Positions 31,927-44,290 of a stretch of DNA of 64,000 nucleotides are shown here, one piece after another (position 1 is the stretch's first letter; each line of letters begins with the position of its first letter). A program made the position numbers and the translations under genes. The notes beneath the pieces were generated by a model that had not been told where the DNA came from, made no database searches, and was given only the letters and a program-made list of their open reading frames with translations. Source of the stretch: Strongylocentrotus purpuratus (Eukaryota; Echinodermata; Echinoidea; Camarodonta; Strongylocentrotidae); assembly GCF_000002235.5 (NCBI RefSeq), contig NW_022145594.1, positions 22,871,890 through 22,935,889 on the forward strand. Reading direction: 5' to 3'.

Positions 31927-32466
31927 GGGACTTTTAGATAGAGTGGACGAGAACACGACGAACGCCGACTGATCATGCGTGTCAACGTACTTAACTGCCC
32001 ATGCTGACTACAATTAGAAATCTTTTAGATTGCACTCGACGATATACATGCATTCAGGAAGTAACACTATGAATATTACGGACAAAGAAAGAGGACAAAA
32101 TATACAGTTCCTCATTCTACCCTCAACAAAAGAACATCCCTTCACTGCTAATATGTAAAAATGTGTAGAACAGGTGAATATGCATGTGACACCTGTTCTA
32201 CACATTTTTACATAATTGCAGGGAAGGGATGTTCCTTTGTCTACCAGAGGAACTGTATATTTTATTCGCACGCGGCATACAAGTACCTTGAGCATGTAAA
32301 GGCGCTATATAAATATCAATATGACTGTATGTATGTACTAGATTTAGGAAAATAAAGGTTGACGCATTCTCGATCGCCGACTGAGACGACGTAACGCATG
32401 CGCAGTGCCTTAAAATGACGTCACACGTTGCAGTCAAAGCTGTTGACGTGCAAATCTAAAAGTCCC
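31927..32466. mobile_element. MITE family A (copy 3) carrying further insertions
   Basis: Inverted ends GGGACTTTTAGATAG and CAAATCTAAAAGTCCC have TA outside both. The interior holds a truncated family B hairpin (32065-32257) and a retroposon tail GGCGCTATATAAATATC at about 32308, so it is a three-layer nest. Confidence 0.7.
32065..32257. mobile_element. MITE family B (copy 5), right end missing
   Basis: It starts CACTATGAATATTACGG after TAA, folds at about 32188 and breaks off after GGAACTGTATATTTT. Confidence 0.75.
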
Positions 32467-32540
32467 TAATAAGAACACGCCATTTTAGCAAATTTGTAAT
32501 GAAGGTAACATATTGTTCAGAAATTTAAAGTTGAATAGCC

Positions 32541-33830
32541 TAAAGCCCCAGTCCCATATAAAGCCGGACCAGCACGGACGAGCACGGACCACTCCGGACC
32601 ATCCCGGACCATGGTCTGGGGTGATCCGGGATGGTCCGGGATGTTTTGTTCAAAAAAGTGTGATGCTTTTAAGATACAGTCCCATATATGTCCCGGACCG
32701 TCCCGGACCATCCCGGACCCCATCCGGGGTGATCCGGGATTCGGTCCGTGTTGACACCGTGTTGGCACCGGGGTGGTCCTGGATGGTCCTGGATGGTCCT
32801 TGGCGGTCAATAACTCACTCCCGGACTGCCACGGATCAACACGGACCGCCCCGGCGCCACTACGGATGACCCCGGACCCAGCACGGTGGCTACACGGATC
32901 ACCCCGGATCAAACTATTGTCCCGGACCGTCCCGGACCACCCCGGCACTTTTTGACCGTCAAAAACATCCGGGGTCGACTCCCGGACCGCCCAGGACCAT
33001 CCAGGACCATCCAGGACCACCCCGGTGCCAACACGGTGTCAACACGGACCGAATCCCGGATCACCCCGGATGGGGTCCGGGATGGTCCGGGACGGTCCGG
33101 GACGTATATGGGACTGTAGCTTAAAGCCCCAGTCCCATATAAAGCCGGACCAGCACGGACCAGCACGGACCACTCCGGACCATCCCGGACCATGGTCTGG
33201 GGTGATCCGGGATGGTCCGGGATGTTTTGTTCAAAAAAGTGTGATGCTTTTAAAGCCCCAGTCCCATATAAAGCCGGACCAGCACGGACGAGCACGGACC
33301 ACTCCGGACCATCCCGGACCATGGTCTGGGGTGATCCGGGATGGTCCGGGATGTTTTGTTCAAAAAAGTGTGATGCTTTTAAGCTACAGTCCCATATACG
33401 TCCCGGACCGTCCCGGACCATCCCGGACCCCATCCGGGGTGACCGGGATTCGGTTCGTGTTGACACCGTGTTGGCACCGGGGTGGTCCTGGATGGTCCTG
33501 GATGGTCCTGGATGGTCCTGGGCGGTCAATAACTCACTCCCGGACTGCCACGGATCAACACGGACCGCCCCGGCGCCACTACGGATGACCCCGGACCCAG
33601 CACGGTGGCTACAAGGATCACCCCGGATCAAACTATTGTCCCGGACCGTCCCGGACCACCCCGGCAGTTTATGACCGTCAAAAACATCCGGGGTCGACTC
33701 CCGGACCGCCCAGGACCATCCAGGACCACCCCGGTGCCAACACGGTGTCAACACGGACCGAATCCCGGATCACCCCGGATGGGGTCCGGGATGGTCCGGG
33801 ACGGTCCGGGACGTATATGGGACTGTAGCT
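32541..33830. mobile_element. GC-rich composite foldback element (CCGGACC family)
   Basis: The order is S-L-S-S-L. S is about 130 bp (32541-32670, 33121-33250, 33251-33380), starting AAAGCCCCAGTCCCATATAA. L is about 449 bp (32672-33120 and 33382-33830), a palindrome with ends CTACAGTCCCATATA and TATATGGGACTGTAG. Both are filled with CCGGACC, CCAGGACCAT and similar 7-12 bp units. Long frames here on both strands (up to 281 codons, rich in PGPSRT) are repeat artefacts. Confidence 0.8.
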
Positions 33831-34257
33831 TTATCACATTTTGAACTAAAAAAAACATTTTCCAATTGAAAGAATCTGGTAATGACAAAAAATTCGACCA
33901 AATTGGTATAGTTGTCAGTTGTTGAGAAACCCATAATGTACTTAATTTTGAATAAATCTTTTTTTATAGTTATAGAACCGAGAATTTTATCATCTCCGGT
34001 TTTAATTGTAATGAAATCACCTTCCATACATTGAAAATCAATGGTATTTTTTTCTAGATCTCATCTTATTCAAAAAGTAAACGGGAAAGGATTATTATAA
34101 TTTTGCATATTTTACATCAAATAATAATTGAGAGGGATATATCGAGTTGTTTAGAACACCTGGTTCCTTCCATTTACCGTCTCTAATCACATGTTTTACT
34201 CTCACTATACCAGCCTCATTCCATTTTTTTTAATATCAGCATATGATTATTAAATTT

Positions 34258-34285
34258 AGGTGATACGTACGTAGACGTATCACCT
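34258..34285. repeat. Hairpin repeat family F (copy 2)
   Basis: AGGTGATACGTACG pairs with CGTATCACCT, and TTTGATTTCGTCAAGATTTG follows as at 26627. An exact CRE octamer TGACGTCA lies about 170 bp downstream. Confidence 0.6.
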
Positions 34286-34533
34286 TTTGATTTCGTCAAG
34301 ATTTGTCTTTATTTATTTTTATTCTTCCTCGAATTTGTTTGCAGGATATCTCAAGACTGAATAAAGCCATTATCATTAAACTTTCCATGATGATAGATAT
34401 TAGTCTAACTTAGTACTGCATGACTTTTCAGTGACTCAAGGTCATCGTGACGTCATCTAGGCGCCATTTTGTGAAAATCAATTTATGATCATATCTTCAT
34501 AACGGATAGACATTTCTCATTCGTATTTATCAA

Positions 34534-36350
34534 TTGAACCCGGCCATATTCTGTCTCTCTCTCTCTGTCGCTCTCGTTTGTCATTGCCTTCATTTCCCTA
34601 GCTTACTTCATTCTTACCACGGAATATGTAATCTGTATGCACGTGTATGCCTCAATCATTGAGAATATACTCACTAATATCGCTGAAATGATTCTTCTCC
34701 TACCCCTTCTTCTTCATTTACTTCTTCTTAGTAGTTGTAGTTGTAGTAGTAGTAATAGCAGCAGTATCATATCAATCATTATTATTATCATTGTTATATT
34801 TATTATTAAAGTAAATATCGTAATTATAATCATTATTATAGTAAGTATGTGTTATTGTTATTATTCTTATAGTTATTTGTATGCTTCTTCTATCATTAAT
34901 ATCGTATACACAATACGTCATGTGCCAAGAATTTATTGCTATGATATATCCAAGATGTCTACCCAAACTGTCAATTCGTTGCTGAAATAAAATCAAGCTA
35001 AAAGAAGGAACATTAGAATTTCTATTTTCAATTGAAATGAATTATATAGGAGAAATAAATAGAGAATACAATCATGATTTTGGAACTAGGGGATTAACAT
35101 GGAAATAATGCACTTGTTTAAATGGCCACATTATCTCTTATTCATTCTACCTCAAATTTTTCAGACTGTTATCAAAACAATATCATGTTTGTCGATCATA
35201 GTTCCACGAGCTTGATGTCTAATGGTAATTTAAGCAATCTAAGCAACAATTTCTGAATTTTAGCGACAATCGTTCGCCTTTGCTGCTCTTTAATATTATT
35301 ATGGCGTGCAGTAACAAATTGAAATTTCAGAACTCATGATAAATTCGGTTTAACAGTTGATTCCACTTGGTTGATTCTATTGTTTGGGTTATTTAGCAGA
35401 ACGAGATAGAAATTGACATTCTCATGGCTTACATCTTTGCATTAGTGTTCATTGTCTCTACAATGCTATTTGAACAATATTTGGTGACAAAAGACGGCAT
35501 TTCTATGTAGCGTCAAAAGCCGTCAAATAACGAAAACATGGCACACAAAAAGATCCTCAGTACTGGGTCTGATTTAAAGGAAATTTAATTTGAACCCGGC
35601 CATATTCTGTCTCTCTCTCTCTCTGTCGCTCTCGTTTGTCATTGCCTTCATTTTCCCTCGCTTTCTTCATTCTTGCCACGGAATATATAATGTGTATGCA
35701 CGTGTATGCCTCAATCATTGGGAATATACTCACTAATATCGCTGAAATGATTCTTCTCCTACCCCTTTTTCTTCATTTACTTCTTCTTAGTAGTTGTAGT
35801 AGTAGTAATAGCAGCAGTATCATATTAATCATTACTATTATCATTGTTATATTTATTATAGTAACTATCGTAATTACAATCATTATTATAGGAAGTATGT
35901 GTTTATTGTTATTATTCTTATAGTTATTTGTATGCTTCTTCTGTTTTATCATTATTATCGTATACACCATACGTCATGTGCCAAGAATTTATTGCTATGA
36001 TACATCCAAGATGTCTACTAAAACTGTCAATTCGTTGCTGAAATATTATCAAGCCAAAGGAAGGAACATTGGAATTTCTATTTTCAATTGAAATAAATTA
36101 TATATGAGAAATAAATAGAGAATACAATCATGATTTTGGAACTAAGGGATTAACATGGACATAATGCACTTGTTTACATGACCACATTATCTCTTATTCA
36201 TTCTACCTCAAAATTTTCAGACTGTTTTCAAAACAATATCATGTTTGTCGATCATAGTTCTATGAACCTTGATGTCTAATGGTAATTTAAGCAATCTAAG
36301 CAACAATGTCTGAATTTTAGCGACAATCGTTCGCCTTTGCTGCTCTTTAA
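34534..36350 (+). repeat. 760-bp direct duplication
   Basis: 34534-35293 and 35590-36350 are near-identical from TTGAACCCGGCCATATTCTG to GCCTTTGCTGCTCTTTAA, with about 300 bp between. Differences are mostly in CT and ATT microsatellites. The 117- and 95-codon frames are the same low-complexity S/I/L tract. Confidence 0.85.
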
Positions 36351-37638
36351 AGGTGAAATTCAAAGAAAATCACAAATATGTCAACTAATGTATCACTAGA
36401 AACTGGTAAGCTAACAGATGGCCATCGTACAAGTTTTAGGTCAACTACATATCGGGTGATTTATAAAAATACAAATACAACCACCTCCATAGCAGCTGGA
36501 ATTTACGAGAGACTCGCCGGAAAAATAACGATGTTTTAATGACGTCACTATAATGGACCAATACTGCCCAAGCAGACGACATCCCATAAAGAATGAACAT
36601 AATTGCAAAGCTATTATTTGTCAAATTATAATGAGTTTAGTGTATATACCATGAGGTTTTTTGAAATTATTAAAATGATAAGAAATTGACTCAGTCATGC
36701 TCAAAGTCACACGCACTGTACATTAAATAAAATGTATATGGGACTACACTAACACGCAGTATGAAGGCGTGATTCAACAAACTATTTGTCATATTTTTAA
36801 TTTTAAGAAACATGTTTTTTCTATGATACTCTTCTACACTATTTTCTTAAAAATGGAAAAATCTAACAAAAATCCAAAAATCTTCCCAAGTACTTGACAA
36901 GCTCTTTAAAGTGACTCGGTAACATTGTTGAAGGTTGATGAAAAAATTGCTTAATTTGTGTATAAAATGTCACTTATTATATTCCTTCTACTGTACTAAC
37001 CCTCTGACATGCAAAAAATCCTGAATAAATTCTCAAACCACGAAGATATCTATGGTTTTCTTTGAAGGTGTCACTGTGTAACACACTCTAACAGTGATTA
37101 ACAGGAAATTCTCCTAACCATTTCTGAATTTTCCCAACCGTTTTTCCTTGACATAAAGACATAAAACAGGCCATTAAAAATCTGTAGCACCTAAATGTTT
37201 GGAATTGTATGTAGAGCCAATTTATTGCTTTGTGACGATTTACATTTACCTAAAATGTAATCAAATTGTAATGATATAGTTGGGAGAATTAAGGAATCGA
37301 TCAGATCAGTTTGTTCCAATGTGTACCATTAATAATGGTCCGTTTTTACTAAAATTTTCAGATTATCTTTAATTGTAGATCTAGCATTGAAGTCACTACC
37401 TTAGCACCTCTATCTCTCATCTGAACAATGTTACCAAGTCCCTTTAATAATGGCATGTGGGCATTATCAGTACTAACTTACTGGCATATTTCCCATTATT
37501 ACGAAGGGATCTCGGCATGTCTTAGTGACGAAACGAATGAATCTATATACAATGTTTGGTCCGTCATGCCCCCTTCCATTAAAGTGTTAAAATATTACTG
37601 ATTAGTCCTATCAAATTGTATCCCGTTGTGTTTCACCT
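36351..37638. mobile_element. Candidate TTAA-flanked element, 1.3 kb
   Basis: AGGTGAAATTC after TTAA at 36347-36350 faces GTGTTTCACCT before TTAA at 37639-37642. The TIR is short (about 8-10 bp). A degenerate family D-like block (AAAATGATAAGAAAT, GTATATGGGACTAC) is at 36670-36760. No transposase frame is seen. Confidence 0.5.
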
Positions 37639-38042
37639 TTAAATTAAATATACCTTCCTTCTTCATCTATTAAAAGTGCATCCCGTTTTTAAATGGGGAG
37701 AAAATAAAATAAGAACATTGGCCCGCCCCATTCCTTTTTCCAATGTTATTCTACTTCTATAGTATTATATATTTCGTGTAAAAAGGAAATGTCACTTACC
37801 TAATAAACAAAAACGAATTCCTAACGATATATTTTGCACAAAGCCAAATATGCCCATGAGCAGATGCGCAGATTCAATAAAAACCTCCTCAACCGTCAAA
37901 TCAGTTTCAATAACAAGTTTTGAATACCCAGCTTCAAACATTGATTTCTTTGCGCGATTCAAAATTCCAATCAAAAGTAATCAACATTTTACTGTTGCCA
38001 TGGCGACAAGATAAGACAAACAAAAGTAGAGAAAACAAAATA

Positions 38043-38294
38043 TGAAGAGCTTAATTCCAAAAGGAGCTAAATCCACTTTTAATGAAAATTGAGTTATTCA
38101 TATCAGAACATTTGTCACTTAAGTACCTGTCTTTTAACAAAGTTATCTACATAAATATTTGGGGAGCAATTATGAAAAAATGCACCTTCTAATATCATTT
38201 TTCTATAGATTCCTGTTCAAAATCTGGTAAACAATTCCTTTTTTCTCTAAAGTTATAAACATGGATTTAGCTCCTTTTGGAATTAAACTCTTCA
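38043..38294. mobile_element. Tc1/mariner-type MITE, family I (copy 1)
   Basis: Inverted ends TGAAGAGCTTAATTCCAAAA and TTTTGGAATTAAACTCTTCA with TA on both sides; 252 bp. The partner is at 50786. Confidence 0.85.
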
Positions 38295-38296
38295 TA

Positions 38297-39270
38297 TATA
38301 ATTATGATATTTTAATAAATTTAACAAAACACGTATCTGTTTGATTGGCCGCCTTTAAGGTAATACTTCAAAATGGGATTACATATTTCAAAGGCAACAT
38401 ATTCAAACCTCACTCCCTCCTTTTTTATTCGATTGGCCACCAAAATAGCAATAACAACAATAGGCTTTTATATAGCTCATTCTATCAAGACAATTCTATT
38501 TCGAGGCGCCCCAATTGATTATTAACCTGGCTTTAGCCTAGCTACCAATACAGCGCTCTAGCATTTCAAGGAATTAATTCCTGCCAGGTACCCAATATTT
38601 CAACATATTACGCCCTTTTTTCTTCCTTTCCTTTCAATGATAATCCTTACCTCACCCTCTGTTTTTCATTGTTTTTCATTGCAATAATAAGTTAACATTG
38701 TGCAATAACCTGTCTTGAAATTAATACCAATAATAAGTTGCTTTAACTTCTAAACTGCTTCAATATACAGCCCATTCTAAAACAAAAAGCACGTATATCC
38801 GTTCTCAATTGCATATGTATCGCATACGTTACTTAAAACAAACTAAATATGTTATTCCAATAAATGTTAATAAAGTTATCAAAATACGCATCTGTTGATT
38901 GACCACCAAAGAAAAATGAAAGCCATTTAACTACCATTCCAATGTGCCTCTAATGAGGTGTTTATCTAGATTCAAACATCAAAATAAAGTTGTGAGAAGT
39001 TGACGCACAATGTTATCAATAGAAATTACATATTCTTTCTCAACTATACAATATTTTGCTACTTTTCATCTAAAGTGCTTGTAACAGTTTCTTTGGCAAC
39101 CTCTGGTCTGGCTTTTTAAGCTCTTGATTTACAACAATTCTGTTTTTGATTTCTCTTTCAAATACGTATCTTAGTTTGAAACGGTTTTCATTAAATCCAT
39201 ACTTATTCCGGGTGACTTACATTTTGTATATACACCAGAATGCGATCGTTACAACGTCTATTTCTCTGGC
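38297..39270. other. No gene recognised
   Basis: AT-rich. Short diverged GATTGGCC/ACCAAA blocks recur near 38340, 38430 and 38898, suggesting an old repeat, but I cannot define it. Confidence 0.35.
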
Positions 39271-39274
39271 AATA

Positions 39275-39664
39275 TTAAAGATAAACTTTAGTACTGGTAA
39301 TGCGATTGCATTGTGAAAGAAAAGGTGTGGAAAGGATCAGAAACAGTTGATCATGTAGCATGTAAGTATTGGTGTGCACTGCAAGGTTCTAGAGTCATCA
39401 AAATCATAATAAATTTGACCGAGTCTTGGTAAAGTAACAAGCACATACACAGAAAGCTATGTATGGGACAACACGCATGGTGTCGGGGTTGGTACTACCT
39501 TGATTCCTTGTCTTTCTATGCTCATTACTCAGCCAGTATACACTTTCTTCCAAAATTGTTTGGCACATGTCATTTATTTGTAATCTTGAACATTCAGTGT
39601 AAGTTTCGTTTGATTCTGTGAGAAATAATTTTCTTTTTTTACCAGTACTCAACCTTCTCTTTAA
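39275..39664 (+). mobile_element. MITE family D, diverged copy
   Basis: TTAA then AGATAAACTTTAGTACTGG and GCGATTGCATTGTGAAAGAA on the left; CAGTACTCAACCTTCTCT then TTAA at 39661-39664 on the right. The middle is unlike the other copies. Confidence 0.65.
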
Positions 39665-39990
39665 GCTTAAGTAAACAGGACATATCAATGACAAAATCAA
39701 TATTAAAAGTGTACTTCACAACATGTTTGATATTATCAAAGAAGTTCTTATTCTGTTCACATTCGATAAACACATGCAATATGTCCTCTATGACATGGCA
39801 CTGCTAATCCCCATTTGTAAAGATTGTTTCTAACAGGTAGTATATTGTACAGCAATTTAAAATTGAAATCCCTCAAGCGAACATCACAAATAAATAAGTT
39901 GCCTTTTTCTGTCAATAGCATTTATTCATAAACTTGAAGACTTTCATTTCACATTCATATCAAAATATCAAACAAAATCAGATCATACAT
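39665..39990 (-). mobile_element. 3' fragment of an L1-type LINE
   Basis: The - strand reads LLYNILPVRNNLYKWGLAV, then, in another frame, EDILHVFIECEQNKNFFDNI. This matches the C-terminal Cys/His (HxxC) block of L1/Tx1 ORF2. A second such block lies at 40140-40330, so two LINE tails are present. Confidence 0.6.
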
Positions 39991-40019
39991 TAGGAAGTCT
40001 AAACAAAGGTGTACCAGTA

Positions 40020-43000
40020 CAATTCTTGTTAACTTCTAGTTGCCTTCGTAGTTCAGAAGCAAATTTAAAAAGAATCAAACTGGATTCTCTATTATCAACA
40101 CCCTTATAATTTCGTAACAAAATCGATTTATAAACTGAAAAACTTTTTAATCAACCAGGTAACATATGCCCGAAAGGTTTTATTTAATTTACACGTGGCC
40201 AAGGCATGATTCATATTTTCATCTATTGTATTGCATTTTGCATTTTCACTCATTCTCCATTTACATAAATTTCTTTTCACAGGCAATAAGTTATACAACA
40301 CTTAAAAATTACATTCTCTCAATTTGTTTTCTTTTACTTGTAATAAATTCCGTTCAAAACATATCCTCCATTTTGTATTCATCCTTCAAATATTATCCCA
40401 GAAGAAACAACATCGTGTTTTTCCCCTTCCTGCTGTATCAGATGGTTCTACAAATATCTTGACGTTATATCACTTAAACCCTTTACGGTTTTACCTACTG
40501 TTAAATTGGGAATAGTTAGCCGTGATACATCTTGCCTTTTATCAATGGATAGTTGGGGAAGCCGAATTTTAGGTATGGCTTTACGTAATTTTGAATAATC
40601 AAATATTGCAGATCTTTTGCTATTTCTAAATTTCAATAAAGCTATTATTTCTTCGACACTTTTTAATCCTCCATTTACTGTCAAAATGTCCTCCAAACGG
40701 ATTACTCCACTATGAAACCATTATTTATAGAACAACGATGTTTTATCAAAAACAATTATATGATTGCGCCATAAAATATTCTTTTCAACCGGGAGTTCCT
40801 TTCCCAATAATCTGTCATCAAACATCAAACATCCAAGCACGAATCATTTCGACATAAAACACCGGTATTTCCTATCAAACAAAGAATGTATATTATGTAC
40901 TTGAAAAATCACTATCTAATATCAAATTTAGACTTCCAAAACGATTAAACCAGTCATTTCCAACTTTTTCCCACATAGCATTCGTGCCATTAACCAACCT
41001 CCTTAACCACATTAGCCTAAAACTGAGCACTTTCTTTTCCACATAAACCATTTTTAGCCCGCCGTCTGCATAATTTTTAACATCACACCTTCTCACTTTT
41101 TCTACCCTTGTGTTCCAAAGGAATTAAAAAAATATGTTATTTAAATTCTTTATAATCATTGGTGGAACTGAATTAAACATAAGCAGGTGTACTACCTGGC
41201 TTAGTGTCAGACATTCTACAATCATCACTCTACCAAACAGTGTTAAGTTTCGCTTGCACCAATCATCTAGAAGCTGCTGCATTTTTGCCAACTTATCTTC
41301 CCAATTTGCTGTACAAGCCACTTTTTCATTAATTGAAACCTTTTTTTTAATCCAGATATTTTACCGGACCTTATGTCCATGTCAGATCAATGTCTGGCAG
41401 TTTCCACCTTTTCTCTTTCTTACCTATCCATAAAAGTGCAGTATTTTCTTTGTTTATTTTAGGACCCATCATTTTTTCCCGAATTCTTTTAATTAATTTA
41501 AAGTTACTAACCCGACATCACCTTCAAAGAAAGTTGTATCATTGTTCGGTTACCCAACATTATTATTGTCTGTTTATCTCTTACCATTACCATATAACAG
41601 TTTAGTAATGTGACGATCTTGACCACTACTTTCTCTTAGTATATTTTGGTATCGTTTGATTAAAATGTATTATTTTGTTCATCTTTATAATCATCTTGCA
41701 CTTGTCATACCTGTCCGTTTGGCTCACTATTAAATATTTACTGTATTTATAACTGTATTGTATAACTTGCAAACATGATCAGTTTTGGTCCTTGGACCTT
41801 TTAATCATGTATATTTATATGTCTTTTTCAACCGAAAAAAACACCAAATTAAATCGGTGTAATCAACCGACAATCCTATCGTGAACGATTCTCACGTTAA
41901 ACACCCCTGAAAGGCCTATATATCCTACTTGTGTTTCCAAGGTATCACTTGCTAAAATATGTTGTGTTCTTAAGGCCAGAACTGTTGAAATTATTTTTTA
42001 GTCACAATTAAGCAGTGTAACCGGCCTCCAGTCTTTTAACCCACCGATGTTCCCCTTTTTTATAAATCAATGTGATAAGCCCTTTTATCTGCAGCCGACC
42101 TCTGCCCTTTATTAAATGATTCATTGAATGCATTGACTAGAAGTACACATACTTCATCCCAGACAATTTGATAGAACTCGATAGGTAGGCCGCCTATTCC
42201 TGGTGCTTTGTTCCTTTTCATGGGAAAACAGCCTTTTTGCATTCTGATACATTCATTCAACCCTCACATTTCCCTTTGTCATCTTGACTGAGCTCTTTCA
42301 CTTCTTGTGAGAACACATAGTCGTTTACACGGTACTGAGTCAATACAATTCCTTTTGTACATACCTTCATAGTATCGTTGACCTCTATTAAAACATGATG
42401 TTGCTTAGTAACCACAGTTTCTTCTGGGTGATCATTTTGTTTTTAACATTCTTCTTTTCGAGAGATAAAAAAATCATTTGTATTTTTTCACCATCGTCTA
42501 TCCATTCGACTCGTGACCTTATTCCAGCACCCCTACATTCGTTTTTGTATAATCTCTCTAACTTTTCTTTCACTTTTACATATTCTTCTCTTGATGTGTT
42601 ATCATTTTGGTTATCTATATTACGTTCATAATTAGCGAAATCTATTTCTAATTTTCTTTTTTCCCCTTCTTTTTACACTTTCCTTTGCTAAATTTCTGAG
42701 CAAATTCTCTACATTTAATCTTTAAGATTTCCAAGTTCATAACATCTGAATTTCCATCACTGTTTAGACATTTTGTTATAATATTTCTGATTCCTCTCTT
42801 AAATTTGGTGTCACTGAGATAGGAAGTATTCAGTTTCCAATATCCAGGACCTTTTCTTAATTCACTCATCCTTAATTTCAGAGAGATTGCAATAGGATCT
42901 AACTTAATGACAGGTCGAATGCCTGTAGAAACAACTTTTTCCAACAAATCTTTACTTACTATCCGATAATCTAACCGTGACGCTATATTCATATTCAAAT

Positions 43001-44290
43001 CTCTCTGAGTAAATTGTTGATCATCTTCATGTAATTTCCTCGCGGCATCTACAAACATTTTTGTTTTAGAAGAGTTTTATAAGTCTGTAAGGAATTTTGT
43101 AATGACATTTTTGTTTACCCTTTGGTATCTTTTAGTAAATCCAAAAAAGCATTCCAATCCCCGCCGAAGATTAAAATACACTAATTAAATTCTTTTTGGA
43201 TACAATCAATTTGTTTTCGAAGCTTTTTGAAGAATTTATCTTTGTTTTTGTTCCGTTGGAGCATACACATGAATCAAACAGCAATTGACAGAGTTTTTCG
43301 TGAATCTAAGTAACAACATTCTTCCTGTGTTGTCTAAACACTAAAATATTCATTGTAGTCATGTTAATATCAATATTTTCCTTCTCTAAAACTGCGACAC
43401 CTCTTGCACGATGCCCGCCCCCCCCCCCACTCAGTGTTATTTAGGGTACGCATATGCGTGTTCCCACCACCCCCCCCCCCTTTCAGCATAAGTCCGGTGT
43501 GTAAAGACAATACGGGTAGACCTTTTTCTTTTTTTACGAGCCGGAGATTTTGGGAATACGCATGCGGTCCCTCCGTTCCAGGAGTTGGGGGGGGGGGGCG
43601 GGGCACGATGGCTTCCATGAGAATAAAACACTTTTCCCTTCCACTCACTATTAATGCCTGGCTCGATATCCAGTGTCCAATACGTTTCTTGGGCAAACAC
43701 CAGGTCAGTCTTTTGGTTTATAAACCACTTGAAGAAAATGTTGCGCTTGGTTTTCTTGCGCAATCCCTTAACATTGACACTTTGAAGATGACACATAGTC
43801 ATTATCATGAAGGAAAATTAAAAATTGCAACACAAATTAAATTAAAACAACATGACTGTTTTAGGGATTTCTTCTCCTTCTTGAGTTTCTGCTTCTTAGG
43901 CTTCTCCAAGTCTATTTGAGATCTAGCCGTCGGCATCTCTGGAGATTCTATGAATATTTCTGATTCCGGACCTTCATCTGTATCGATCTCTACACGTTCG
44001 CCATCACTTGATTTGTCTCCGGTAGTTTCCATGTGGACATGTGTTTGCTCTGCGTGCATATCGCGTTCACTTTGAATGAATTGCGTGGTCTTGCTTTGTG
44101 TGCTCTCTCCTACGTTTTCCTTGCTCATTGACTGATGTATCATCGGGGTAACATCTCTGCCCGCGATTCGGGAACATCCTGACTGTCCGCTGTTCGACGC
44201 GTTGTCTTGGTGACGCTCCGCTTCGGCTCCGCTGTGGTATTCTCATCTCGATCATGGGTTCTGAATTTGCCGCAGCCAAATTGCGAGGTC
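40020..44290 (-). mobile_element. L1/Tx1-type LINE, old, many frame breaks
   Basis: The order on the - strand is a charged ORF1 end (44143-43805), then endonuclease starting SVNVKGLRKKTKRNIFFKWF and VFAQETYW (43808-43437). The endonuclease end has SRLDYRIVSKDLLEK and GPGYWKLN (43058-42648). Next come RSRVEWIDDGEK (42573-42388), the RT start NKAPGIGGLPIEFYQ (42260-42060), then KDWRPVTLLNC near 42010. NKENTALLWIGKKEKRW is near 41420 and WCKRNLTLFGRVMIVECLT at 41321-41124. The GGLKMVYVEKK block is at about 41050. ORF1 and ORF2 overlap by ATGA at 43808-43805. The RT catalytic centre is missing: about 41500-41900 is unrelated sequence. Confidence 0.85.

Noticed and set aside
32513-33844. Long open frames (118-281 codons) rich in PGPSRT and DGPGW on both strands
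   Set aside because: They come from CCGGACC-type repeats that lack stops in several frames, and reading is equally open on opposite strands.
43370-43919. Plus-strand frames of 98-171 codons over the LINE endonuclease
   Set aside because: They are shadows of the minus-strand endonuclease and run through C homopolymers.
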